Notes under the pieces: generated by a model | The model's database searches: none | The model's input: only the letters and a program-made list of their open reading frames with translations | Told to the model about the DNA's origin: nothing | Translations under genes and position numbers: made by a program | In this document: one piece after another, positions 52,239 to 59,888 of the stretch | How positions within the stretch are numbered: position 1 is the stretch's first letter | Layout: each line of letters begins with the position of its first letter | Origin: Alloboseaceae bacterium BT-24-1 | GTDB taxonomy: Bacteria; Pseudomonadota; Alphaproteobacteria; Rhizobiales; Beijerinckiaceae | Length of the DNA stretch: 64,000 bases | Direction of reading: 5' to 3' | Assembly: GCA_025846845.1 (NCBI GenBank) | Contig: JAOYTL010000012.1 | Span: 62,001-126,000, forward strand

Positions 52239-52337
52239 TCGCGCGTCATTCTCGGGCGAAGCGAAGCGCAGACCCGAGAATCTCAGGACGAGAAGACACT
52301 GGTTTCCGAGATGGTCGGGTCAAACCCGACCATGACA
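52239..52337 (+). repeat. Dispersed palindromic repeat, family B copy 2
   Basis: It starts CGCGCGTCATTCTCGGGCGA and continues CAGACCCGAGAATCTC like copy 1, then GACGAGAAGACACTGG. The second half (GGTCGGGT...ACCCGACC) adds another hairpin. It fills the recO-tautomerase gap. Confidence 0.8.
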
Positions 52338-52344
52338 CTGCTGG

Positions 52345-52728
52345 CTACGCCACGTACTGCGCGATCCCTCCGCCGAAGGACCAGTCCTCGCGCTTGACCT
52401 CGACGAGGTTGATGAAGATGTCGTCGGGCTTCAGGCCCGGCTCCTTCTGCAGGTTCTCGGCAATGGCGGCATAGAGCGCCTTCTTCTGGGTGACGCCGCG
52501 GGTGTTGGCGACGGTAAGCTGGATGATCACCAGGGCGTCGCTGCGGTTGAAGCCGAAATAATTGTTGTCGAAAATGAACTCCTCGGCCTCGTGCTGGTGC
52601 ACCACGGCAAAGAGATCGTTCTCCGGCACCTCGAAAGTCGTGCGCAAGGCGCGATAGACGCCGTCGACGATGGCGGCGGGGTGCGAGGCCGGGCGGCCGC
52701 GGCGCATCGAAATCCGGATCAGAGGCAT
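52345..52728 (-). CDS. Tautomerase family protein (MPL-type, catalytic Pro1)
   Basis: The 127-residue protein starts MPLIRISM; after Met removal Pro1 is the catalytic residue. HPAAIVDGVYRALRTTFEVPENDLFAVV is followed by a long tautomerase-like half (FNRSDALVIIQLTVANTRGV, PDDIFINLVEVKREDWSFGGG). The family isomerises keto/enol acids. It is divergent from a LysR gene, which probably regulates it. Confidence 0.86.
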   Translation of the reverse strand: MPLIRISMRRGRPASHPAAIVDGVYRALRTTFEVPENDLFAVVHQHEAEEFIFDNNYFGFNRSDALVIIQLTVANTRGVTQKKALYAAIAENLQKEPGLKPDDIFINLVEVKREDWSFGGGIAQYVA

Positions 52729-52809
52729 GACAGGCTCCATAGAACGGGGCGGTCTCTGCCGCCGACGCCCTGAAGTTAGACTTGAAGTTTAAATCTGAAA
52801 ACCGTATCT

Positions 52810-52822
52810 TTGATGATATCAA
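52810..52822. promoter_or_regulatory. LysR-type T-N11-A box
   Basis: TTGAT-GAT-ATCAA is a perfect inverted repeat satisfying T-N11-A. It lies in the AT-rich gap between the tautomerase gene (start 52728) and the LysR gene (start 52845). Its position fits control of the tautomerase gene and autoregulation. Confidence 0.5.
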
Positions 52823-52844
52823 TGATCTCAAATTGCGATTTCAA

Positions 52845-53687
52845 ATGAACAACACTCTCGATCTCGACGGCGTCAGCGCCTTCCTGCATGCGGCCGAACT
52901 CTCCAGCTTCACCCGTGCCGCCGAGGCGCTCGGCACGGCGCAATCGCTGATCAGCACACGCGTCAAGAAGCTGGAGGAGGCGCTCGGCCAGTTGCTGCTG
53001 CAGCGGCATCCGCGGCTCGTCCGGCTGACCGCCGAGGGCGAGCGCTTCCTGCCGGCAGCGCGCGAGCTGATGGCGGCGCATGAGCGCGCACTGACCTCTT
53101 TCCAGCAGGTTCAGGAGCGAATCACCATCGGCATCAGCGAGCAGGCGGTCGGGGCCGACGCCCCTGCCCTGCTGGCACGACTCGCGAGGCACGATCCGTC
53201 GCTGGTGATCGGGCTGCGCATCGAGCCGTCCGCGGCGCTCGACACGGCCTTCGAGCGCGGCGAGCTCGATGTCGCGGTGATCCGCCGGCTGGGGCCGGGG
53301 CGCACCGGCGAGGTGCTGCGCCGCGACGCGTTCGGCTGGTTCGGCGCACCTTCCATGGCGAAGCCCGACGGGCCGGTACCGCTGGTCAGCCTGATGCCGG
53401 AGTGCCGCCTGCGCCGCCATGCCATGGACGCGCTCGACCGCGCCGGCCTGCCCTGGCGCGAAGCCTTCATCGGCGGCGGCATGGCGGCGGTGCTGGCAGC
53501 GGTCGAAGGCGGGCTCGGCGTCTCGCCGCTCGCCGCCCGGATCGCGCCGCGCGGGGCCGTCGACCTCGGTCCGGACTGGGGATTGCCGGCGCTGGATACG
53601 TTCGAGGTCGTGCTGCGCAGCAATGTCGCGACGCCGCGCGCCAATGCCTTCGTCAGGGAGCTCGCGGCGGCCTTCCGGGCGGGGTGA
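52845..53687 (+). CDS. LysR-family transcriptional regulator
   Basis: The 280-residue protein has an HTH in LHAAELSSFTRAAEALGTAQSLISTRVKKLEE. The effector domain runs from about residue 88 (TIGISEQAVGADAPALLARL) to the end. ATG 52845 gives the family N-terminus. Codons upstream overlap the operator region. It is paired divergently with the tautomerase gene. Confidence 0.88.
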   Translation: MNNTLDLDGVSAFLHAAELSSFTRAAEALGTAQSLISTRVKKLEEALGQLLLQRHPRLVRLTAEGERFLPAARELMAAHERALTSFQQVQERITIGISEQAVGADAPALLARLARHDPSLVIGLRIEPSAALDTAFERGELDVAVIRRLGPGRTGEVLRRDAFGWFGAPSMAKPDGPVPLVSLMPECRLRRHAMDALDRAGLPWREAFIGGGMAAVLAAVEGGLGVSPLAARIAPRGAVDLGPDWGLPALDTFEVVLRSNVATPRANAFVRELAAAFRAG

Positions 53688-53699
53688 GAACGCCCTGTC

Positions 53700-53744
53700 G
53701 TCTTTCCGGGGTGACGCGCAGCGGCGAGCCCGGAACCCATGAAC
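53700..53744 (+). repeat. Repeat family C, forward copy
   Basis: Begins TCGTCTTTCCGGGGTGACGC and ends AGCCCGGAACCCATGA. An inverted copy lies at 53862-53926. Together they bracket family A copy 2. Confidence 0.75.
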
Positions 53745-53755
53745 ACCGCCCTCCC

Positions 53756-53852
53756 CGTCATGGTCGGGCTTGTCCCGACCATCCACGTCTTCGCTTCTTG
53801 GATCGAGAGCAGCGTTCAAGACGTGGATGCTCGCCACAAGGGCGAGCATGAC
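53756..53852 (-). repeat. Dispersed palindromic repeat, family A copy 2
   Basis: Reads GTCATGGTCGGGCTTGTCCC then ACCATCCACGTCTTCG and, after a spacer, CAAGACGTGGATGCTCGCC and GGGCGAGCATGAC. This is the reverse complement of 38306-38397. Confidence 0.8.
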
Positions 53853-53861
53853 GAACTGGAG

Positions 53862-53926
53862 CAGGGTCGCGGTCATGCGTTCCGGGCTCAGGCCTTTCGG
53901 CCTGCCCCGGAAAGACGGCGCACTAC
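53862..53926 (-). repeat. Repeat family C, inverted copy
   Basis: Reverse complement reads CGTCTTTCCGGGGCAGGCCG ... AGCCCGGAACGCATGA, matching 53700-53744 in opposite direction. Its end touches the last codons of rsh at 53923. Confidence 0.75.
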
Positions 53927-56136
53927 GCCACCACGCGCTCGACCCGGCTGATCACCCGCTTCTCGCGCAGCTCGCTGATGATCGCGCTGAGGTGCTTCAG
54001 GTCCCAGACCGTCAGGTCGATGGTGACGTCGGTGAAATCCGGCGTCGGCCTATTCATCGAGACGGCGTCGATATTGCCGTCATGCTCGGCGATGGTGGTG
54101 GTGATCTGTGCGAGCGAGCCGGGCTCGTTGATCGAGTTGAGCTGGATGCGCGCCGGGAAGCGCTGCGGGCGTTTGTCGTCGAGGTCCCAGCGCACGTCGA
54201 GCCAGCGCTCCGGCTCGTTGTCGAAGGCGGCAAGCGAGGGCGACTGGATCGGATAGATCGTCACCGCCTCGCCCGGCGTCAGGATGCCGACGATGCGGTC
54301 GCCCGGCACGGCGCCGCCGCCCGGCGCAAAACGCACCGGCAGGTCGCCGCCGAGACCGCGGATCGGGATCGCGTCTTCGCCGGGCGTCTCGTTCGGCAGC
54401 TTGAACTTGAGGTTCTCGCCCTGGCGCAGTTCGAACCAGCCCTTGCCGGGCGGCGTCGCCTTGGCATCGCCCGTCGGACGTTTCTCCGGCTCCAGGTCGG
54501 GATAAACCGCCCTCACCACGTCGCCGGAGAACATTTCTCCGCGCCCGACGGCGGCGAGCACATCGTCGACGGCGGTGCGGGCGAGCCGTTTCAAGGCGGC
54601 CTTGAGCTTCTCGTCGGTGAAGGGCCGCTCGGCCCGCATGAAGGCGCGTTCCAGGATCTGGCGGCCGAGCCCGGCATATTGCCGGCGCACGGCCACGCGC
54701 GTGGCGCGGCGGATGGCGGCGCGCGCCTTGCCGGTGACCACCAGCGATTCCCAGGCGGCCGGCGGCGCCTGGCCCTCGGCGCGGGTGATCTCGACCTCGT
54801 CGCCGTTCTGCAGCTCGGTCAGCAGCGGCGCGATCCGGCCGTTGATCTTGGCGCCGACCGCGGTGTTGCCGACATCGGTGTGGACCGCATAGGCGAAATC
54901 GATCGGCGTCGCCCCGCGCGGCAGCGCGATCAGACGGCCCTTGGGCGTGAAGCAGAAGACCTGATCATGGAAGAGCTCGAGCTTGGTGTGCTCGAGGAAT
55001 TCCTCGGGATTGTCGCCCTCGGCCAGCAGGTCGACCGTGCGGCGCAGCCATTGATAGGCGCGGCTCTCGTCGGCGGCGGCGACGACGCCGGCCGTCCGTC
55101 CATCCTTGTAGCGGGCATGGGCAGCGATGCCGAATTCGGCGACGCGGTCCATCCCGTCGGTGCGGATCTGCAGTTCGACGCGCTGGCGACCGGGACCGAC
55201 CACGGTGGTGTGCAGCGAGCGGTAGTCGTTCTGCTTCGGCGTCGAGATGTAGTCCTTGTAGCGGCCGGGCACCATCGGCCAGGTCATGTGGACGATTCCG
55301 AGCACGCGGTAGCAGTCCTCCGGCTTGTCGATGATGACCCGGAAGCCGAAAATATCGGAAAGCTGTTCGAAGGAGACGGATTTGCGCTCCATCTTCTTCC
55401 AGATCGAATAGGGCCGTTTGCGCCGCCCAAAGACCTGCGCCTGGATGCCGCGCTCGGCGAGCTTGGTCTTGAGGTCGCTCTCGATCTCGCCGATGACCTT
55501 GCCCTCGCGCTGGGTCACCTCTTCCAGCCGCTTGGTGATGGTGGCGTGCGCTTCCGGCTTGATATGGCGGAAAGCGAGCTCCTCCAGCTCCTCGCGCAGC
55601 TCCTGCATGCCCATGCGGCCGGCGAGCGGCGCATAGATCTCGATCGTCTCCTCGGCGACGCGCAGGCGCTTCTCCGGCGGCACGTAATGGAGCGTGCGCA
55701 TGTTGTGCAGCCGGTCGGCGAGCTTGACCAGCAACACGCGGATGTCGTCGACGATGGCGAGCAGGAGCTTGCGGAAGTTCTCGCCCTGCGCCGCCTTCTT
55801 CGAGACGAGGTCGAGCTTCTTGATCTTGGTCAGCCCGTCGACGAGGCGGCGGATATCGGGCCCGAACAGGGTCTCGATTTCCTCCAGCGTCGCTTCGGTA
55901 TCCTCGACGGTGTCGTGCAGGACGGCGGCGACGATGGTGGCGTCGTCGAGCTTGAGCTCGGTCAGGATCGCCGCGACTTCCAGCGGATGGGCGAAGAACG
56001 GGTCCCCGGAGGCGCGCTTCTGCGTGCCATGCGCGCGCATGGCGTAGACATAGGCGCGGTTGAGCAGTTCCTCGTCGGTGTTCGGGTTGTAGCGCTTGAC
56101 CCGGTCGACAAGCTCATATTGCCGCATCATGCCCAT
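53923..56136 (-). CDS. rsh: Bifunctional (p)ppGpp synthetase/hydrolase Rsh
   Basis: The 737-residue protein has an HD hydrolase domain (PFFAHPLEVA, VLHDTVEDT). The synthetase domain follows (RRKRPYSIWKKM and DYRSLHTTVVGP), then TGS (FTPKGRLIALPRGATPIDFAYAVHTDVG), a helical/zinc-finger-like region and a C-terminal ACT (IQLNSINEPGSLAQITTTIAEHDG). Both active sites look intact, consistent with the single Rel/SpoT enzyme typical of alphaproteobacteria. It is located after rpoZ. The start could be ATG 56136, 56130 or 56127. Confidence 0.96.
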   Translation of the reverse strand: MGMMRQYELVDRVKRYNPNTDEELLNRAYVYAMRAHGTQKRASGDPFFAHPLEVAAILTELKLDDATIVAAVLHDTVEDTEATLEEIETLFGPDIRRLVDGLTKIKKLDLVSKKAAQGENFRKLLLAIVDDIRVLLVKLADRLHNMRTLHYVPPEKRLRVAEETIEIYAPLAGRMGMQELREELEELAFRHIKPEAHATITKRLEEVTQREGKVIGEIESDLKTKLAERGIQAQVFGRRKRPYSIWKKMERKSVSFEQLSDIFGFRVIIDKPEDCYRVLGIVHMTWPMVPGRYKDYISTPKQNDYRSLHTTVVGPGRQRVELQIRTDGMDRVAEFGIAAHARYKDGRTAGVVAAADESRAYQWLRRTVDLLAEGDNPEEFLEHTKLELFHDQVFCFTPKGRLIALPRGATPIDFAYAVHTDVGNTAVGAKINGRIAPLLTELQNGDEVEITRAEGQAPPAAWESLVVTGKARAAIRRATRVAVRRQYAGLGRQILERAFMRAERPFTDEKLKAALKRLARTAVDDVLAAVGRGEMFSGDVVRAVYPDLEPEKRPTGDAKATPPGKGWFELRQGENLKFKLPNETPGEDAIPIRGLGGDLPVRFAPGGGAVPGDRIVGILTPGEAVTIYPIQSPSLAAFDNEPERWLDVRWDLDDKRPQRFPARIQLNSINEPGSLAQITTTIAEHDGNIDAVSMNRPTPDFTDVTIDLTVWDLKHLSAIISELREKRVISRVERVVA

Positions 56137-56231
56137 GCGGGCGCAACTCCACCGCTCAGTTCAATTGGATTCGTTTAATATCGACATGGCACTGGCGCCC
56201 CGGCAAGACGAATCCGTGTGGGGCGGGCATG

Positions 56232-56257
56232 AAAAAAGCCCGGCAGGGCCGGGCTTT
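56232..56257 (-). terminator. Intrinsic terminator after rpoZ
   Basis: AAAGCCCGGC and GCCGGGCTTT form a ten-pair stem around AGG, with six consecutive T residues on the minus strand. It lies 30 bp past the rpoZ stop and ahead of rsh, so rsh needs its own promoter or read-through. Confidence 0.9.
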
Positions 56258-56286
56258 AGCAAACGTCATGAACGTTTTCCGACGAC

Positions 56287-56676
56287 TCAATCTTCGTCGT
56301 CGGCGCTCTCGGTCGGCGGCACGAGGCCGTCGAGGCCGCGCAGCAGGTCGTCCTCGCTCATCCGGTCGAACTGAACCTCCGAATCGGGGGTGGCGACATG
56401 CGACTGCGAAGTCAGCAGCGGCACGGTGTCGGCCTCCGGCTCGTCGACCTCGACATGCTTCTGCAGCGAGTGGATCAGGTCTTCCTTGAGATCCTCGGGG
56501 GTGAGCTTCTCGTCGGCGATCTCGCGCAGGGCGACGACCGGGTTCTTGTCGTTGTCGCGCTGGACGAGAATCGAGGAGCCCGAGGCGATCATGCGGGCGC
56601 GATGGCTCGCAAGCAGAACCAGCTCGAAGCGGTTCTCGACCTTGTCGATGCAATCCTCAACGGTGACGCGAGCCAT
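56287..56676 (-). CDS. rpoZ: RNA polymerase omega subunit
   Basis: The 129-residue protein has the omega core MARVTVEDCIDKVENRFELVLLASHRAR, then NDKNPVVALREIADEKL. An acidic C-terminal extension (ending ESADDED) is usual in the class. It assists RNA polymerase assembly and ppGpp response, fitting its place before rsh. The ATG is chosen by the family start; 26 upstream codons are not conserved. Confidence 0.96.
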   Translation of the reverse strand: MARVTVEDCIDKVENRFELVLLASHRARMIASGSSILVQRDNDKNPVVALREIADEKLTPEDLKEDLIHSLQKHVEVDEPEADTVPLLTSQSHVATPDSEVQFDRMSEDDLLRGLDGLVPPTESADDED

Positions 56677-56799
56677 TCGCGGCTCCTTCTGATCTTGCGC
56701 GGTGCGACGGAAAGTTTGAACGGCGCTCATACAGGCTGAGCGCGGCGGATGCAAGGTTGGAACCGTCTGCCCCGCGCTCAGCGATACGGGCCGTGTCCA

Positions 56800-57687
56800 T
56801 CACGGCGACACTACTGCCTTCAGCCATTGCCTAACAGCCTGAACATCCGCGCTCGCCATGTTCTCCTCGGTCGCGACCAGATGATAATGATGCCCTTCGA
56901 TGACCGGGCCGAACGGATGCACGAGCACGCCGCGCGAAAGCTCGTCCTCGACCAGGAACAGGCTCGTGATCACGACCCCCTGCCCTGCCACGGCCGCCTG
57001 GATAGCGTGGCTTTCGTCGGTGAAGCGCAGGCCAGCTTCGACGTTCAGTCCCGCGACCCGGGCCAGGGCCTGCCAGCGTCGCCAATCCGGCTGCAGATCC
57101 CGACGCAGCCACTCCGAGTGGATCAGCCTGGCTGCAGTCAGATCACTGGGATCGCGGATCTCCAGCAAGGGGCTGCAGACCACGCCGAAACGCTCCTGGC
57201 ACAGCGGTTCGGATACCAGTCCCGGAAACGGGCCAGCACCGTAGCGCACCGCGAGGTCGGCAGCGCCGCTCGCCAGATCGACAGCCTCGTCCGATGCATG
57301 CAGCCGCAACGCGAATTGCGGCCATTGAGCCTGGAAGAGCCCCAGCGCCGAAATGAGGCGGCGCGCGGTGAAGAGCGCGGTCGCGCTGACCGTCACCGCG
57401 CTGCGCCGGGGCCGGGGCGAGAGTTCGGCGACGGCGCGGGCGAAACTGTCCAGGCCTTCCCTGAGCACGGGATAGAGCTGCGCGCCCGCCGGCGTCAGCG
57501 AGACGCGCCGGACATGCCGCTCGAACAGCGGCAGGCCGAGCGTCGCTTCCAGCAGCCGCAATTGGTGGCTGATCGCCGTCGGCGTCACGGCCAGTTCCCG
57601 GGACGCTTTCTGAAAGCTCAGATGCCGGGCCGCAGCCTCGAAGGCGCGAAGCGCAGCGAGCGGCGGCAGCTTTCGGGGTTCAGACAT
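56800..57687 (-). CDS. GcvA-like LysR transcriptional regulator
   Basis: The 295-residue protein has LPPLAALRAFEAAARHLSFQKASRELAVTPTAISHQLRLLE, the GcvA-type N-terminus. The effector domain carries TRRLISAL-like and DLAVRYGAGPFPGL, EPLCQERFGVVCSP segments. It is divergent from a NAD(P)H-dependent azoreductase gene across 117 bp containing CTCA-N9-TGAG, so it probably regulates that gene. Confidence 0.9.
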   Translation of the reverse strand: MSEPRKLPPLAALRAFEAAARHLSFQKASRELAVTPTAISHQLRLLEATLGLPLFERHVRRVSLTPAGAQLYPVLREGLDSFARAVAELSPRPRRSAVTVSATALFTARRLISALGLFQAQWPQFALRLHASDEAVDLASGAADLAVRYGAGPFPGLVSEPLCQERFGVVCSPLLEIRDPSDLTAARLIHSEWLRRDLQPDWRRWQALARVAGLNVEAGLRFTDESHAIQAAVAGQGVVITSLFLVEDELSRGVLVHPFGPVIEGHHYHLVATEENMASADVQAVRQWLKAVVSP

Positions 57688-57804
57688 GAGTGATTTCAAC
57701 TCATCTATCAGGTGAGAGATTCGATTTTGTTACTCCGCAATTAGCAACCTATCTGACGGCTAGCGAGAACATCGCATGAGAAATTTGATTTCATGGAGAC
57801 CGCC

Positions 57805-58515
57805 ATGCCGCCCCTTCACATCCTGCAGATCGATGCCAGCGCCCGCCCCGGGCGGTCCGGGGTCGATCCGCGCGGATCGCATACGCGCCGCCTGACCCAT
57901 CGCTTCGTCGAGCGCTGGCAGGCTGCACGGCCGCAGGACACCCTGACCTATCGCGATGTCGGACAGCAGCCTCCCTCGGCCGTCAGCGGCGACTGGATCG
58001 CGGCAGCCTTCACCCGGCCGGAGCGCCGGGACGAGGCAGCGCAGGCGCAGCTCGCCGAGAGCGACGCCCTGGTGAACGAGCTTCTGCGCGCCGACCTGAT
58101 CGTGATCGGCGCGCCGATGTACAATTTCGGCCTTCCGGCCCAGCTCAAGGCATGGGTCGACAATGTCGTGCGCGTCGGCGTCACCTTCGGCTTCGACCGC
58201 AGCCGGCAGGGCGAGCCCTATTGGCCGATGCTGCCGCCCGGCAAGCGGCTGGTCATCCTGTCCTCGCGCGGCGATTACGGCTACGGCGCCGGCGGACGCC
58301 TGGAGACCGTCAACCTCGTCGAGCGTGGCTTGAGCGTGCCGATGGCCTATCTCGGCCTGACCGAAACGCATTCGGTCGCCATCGAATACGACGAGTTTGC
58401 CGATGAGCGCTTGCGGGCCTCGATTTCCACGGCCGAGGCCGCCGTCGACGAGCTGGTCGGGACACTCGCGCGCGACGTTGCCGAAACTGCGGATCGAGCG
58501 CTGGAAACGGCCTGA
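57805..58515 (+). CDS. FMN-dependent NADH:quinone oxidoreductase / azoreductase (AzoR-like)
   Basis: This 236-residue flavodoxin-fold protein has LHILQIDASARPGRSGV with SHTRRLTHRFVERW as the FMN phosphate loop, then APMYNFGLPAQLKAWVDNVVR and SSRGDYGYGAGG. These are AzoR signatures. It reduces quinones (or azo dyes) by two electrons and so complements the mhq-like cluster at the other end of the window. The start at 57805 has GGAGACC upstream. Confidence 0.9.
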   Translation: MPPLHILQIDASARPGRSGVDPRGSHTRRLTHRFVERWQAARPQDTLTYRDVGQQPPSAVSGDWIAAAFTRPERRDEAAQAQLAESDALVNELLRADLIVIGAPMYNFGLPAQLKAWVDNVVRVGVTFGFDRSRQGEPYWPMLPPGKRLVILSSRGDYGYGAGGRLETVNLVERGLSVPMAYLGLTETHSVAIEYDEFADERLRASISTAEAAVDELVGTLARDVAETADRALETA

Positions 58516-58575
58516 CACAATCGACGTGGTGCCAATGCCACCACCCGATCGGTGAGTGCAGGCAGCATCCGGCGA

Positions 58576-58707
58576 TCAGGAATCCCAGCGCGGCGAGAGC
58601 CCCTCGGGATTGAGCTGGCGGCCGCCTTCGCGGGCCAGAGCCGCGATGGCGGTCATATCGGCAGCATCGAGCTCGATGTCGAAGCAAGCGAAGACATTCG
58701 GAAGATT
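58576..58707 (-). pseudogene. C-terminal remnant of a DkgB-type aldo/keto reductase
   Basis: About 43 codons end at a stop and read FDIELDAADMTAIAALAREGG then LNPEGLSPRWDS. They closely match the closing helix and tail of 2,5-diketo-gluconate reductase B proteins (LDAEDM-AIAAL, SPEGLAP-WD). The rest of the gene is missing. The frame upstream is unrelated and AT-richer. Confidence 0.7.
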
Positions 58708-58961
58708 CCGAAGCCAAGCGCCGGAATGACCGCTCCATTGGTGTTGACAAGATTTACACCGAACTCCCAATGCGGAATCGATAGCGAAATAATCCGCCAG
58801 CATGTACATCGAACATGCGTCGTATTATTTTGTAATTCCGAGATCGCGGCGCATAAATATCACTGTTTCTTGACCTTACAAAAGTTCAGAGCGCTCCCCA
58901 TGTCTGGAATACGGCGCCGAGAGCAACCGCACCAGCGGCGATCTGCTCGGGCTGGTCGTCC
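58708..58961. other. Decayed intergenic stretch, no gene supported
   Basis: This section is markedly AT-richer than its surroundings (for example TATTATTTTGTAATTCC near 58825). It lies between two gene remnants. No frame has good codon use or family similarity. Confidence 0.55.
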
Positions 58962-59264
58962 TTGAGAAAATTGCATGGCGATATCGTCAGCGACGACATG
59001 CGCATGATCGACCGGGTGCCCGACGGCGATACCAGGCTGCGCCCGCGTACCTATACGGCCGAGAACGCCCCCGAGCTGCTGGCGAGCGATTGCCTGTTTG
59101 CGCGAAAGTTCGACGAGACGGTCGACGCCGATGTTCTCGACATCATCGATGTCGACCTCAGGCGGATCCGGCCGCAATTGCCGATAGCCGCCCAGTTGCC
59201 GGCCCGGACTCCACACCCGCGGCGCGCACCGGCAGAACTCGTCACCGCCGCGCTCGCGTCGTGA
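58962..59264 (+). pseudogene. C-terminal remnant of a core-2/I-branching-type glycosyltransferase
   Basis: The frame reads RPRTYTAENAPELLASDCLFARKFDETVDADVLD. This resembles the LFARKFD...VD..V(I/L)D tail of bacterial beta-1,6-N-acetylglucosaminyltransferase (Branch/DUF5928-type) proteins. Only about 75 residues carry similarity. The catalytic domain is absent, and the N-terminal residues and last 25 look random. It is best treated as a fragment. Confidence 0.5.
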
Positions 59265-59303
59265 AATTTCGTGTCATGAGCCAGCCAAGGAGAGGACCGA
59301 CCG

Positions 59304-59567
59304 ATGGCGCTGAACTTTCCCAATCCGGTGCGCCGCTTCGATGCCGGGCGTAGCTGCGTCTGCTTCTGGGGCTCGGACGCGTCGCTGGAAATCATTTTCC
59401 AGGTCGAGTTCGAGGCGTTGCGCAAGCTTGGTTCCGGCACGGGCAGCGGCGAGGCCGAAATTCTGGCGACGTTCGACCAGAACCGCGACACCATCCTGAC
59501 TGCTGCAGCATCGGCTTACGCGAAGCACCGCAACAGCTACCAGAGGCTGACGGCGGCCCATTTCTGA
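59304..59567 (+). CDS. DUF1488 family protein
   Basis: The 87-residue protein begins MALNFPNPVRRFDAGRSCVCFWG, then ASLEIIFQVEFEALRKL, and ends AYAKHRNSYQRLTAAHF. This is the usual DUF1488 pattern of Hyphomicrobiales. The function is unknown. GAGAGG lies upstream. It may be transcribed with the small gene at 59646. Confidence 0.75.
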   Translation: MALNFPNPVRRFDAGRSCVCFWGSDASLEIIFQVEFEALRKLGSGTGSGEAEILATFDQNRDTILTAAASAYAKHRNSYQRLTAAHF

Positions 59568-59645
59568 CGCCGCCAGCCGGCGGAGCAACGCGATCGAGAC
59601 GGGGCGCACCAACCCGGGCGCGCCGCTCCACATCCTGTGAGAGCC

Positions 59646-59888
59646 ATGAACCACACCACGTACAAGCCCGGCGACCTCATCGACCTGACCCATGACTTCG
59701 CCAATCAACCCAGGCTCGGCCCGTTCGAAGTGTTGCGGATCATGCCGCAGCGCGACAATGCGGAAGCTCAGTATCGCGTGCGCGGCCCCGATGGACGCGA
59801 GCGCGCGATAGAACAGCATGAAATCGTCGAGGGCCGCGACGCGAGCGCGGCACCGTCGCAGATCATCCCTGGCGGCTCATCCGGCTGA
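59646..59888 (+). CDS. Small conserved-looking hypothetical protein (80 aa)
   Basis: The 80-residue soluble protein reads MNHTTYKPGDLIDLTHDFAN, then GPFEVLRIMPQRDNAEAQYRVRGPDGRERAIEQHEIV. A short SH3-like beta-barrel is suggested by the GPFEVLR..-YRVR.-ERAI strands. No family is named. It overlaps the end of the convergent HerA-like gene by 26 bp. Confidence 0.6.
   Translation: MNHTTYKPGDLIDLTHDFANQPRLGPFEVLRIMPQRDNAEAQYRVRGPDGRERAIEQHEIVEGRDASAAPSQIIPGGSSG

Noticed and set aside
53770..56178. 802-codon plus-strand open frame opposite rsh
   Set aside because: Antisense to all domains of rsh, no family sequence, and it begins inside repeats A and C.
57688..57804. LysR operator (CTCA-N9-TGAG) ahead of the azoreductase gene
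   Set aside because: Arms are only four bases and the spacing does not fit T-N11-A well. It is mentioned in the LysR entry but not listed as a site.
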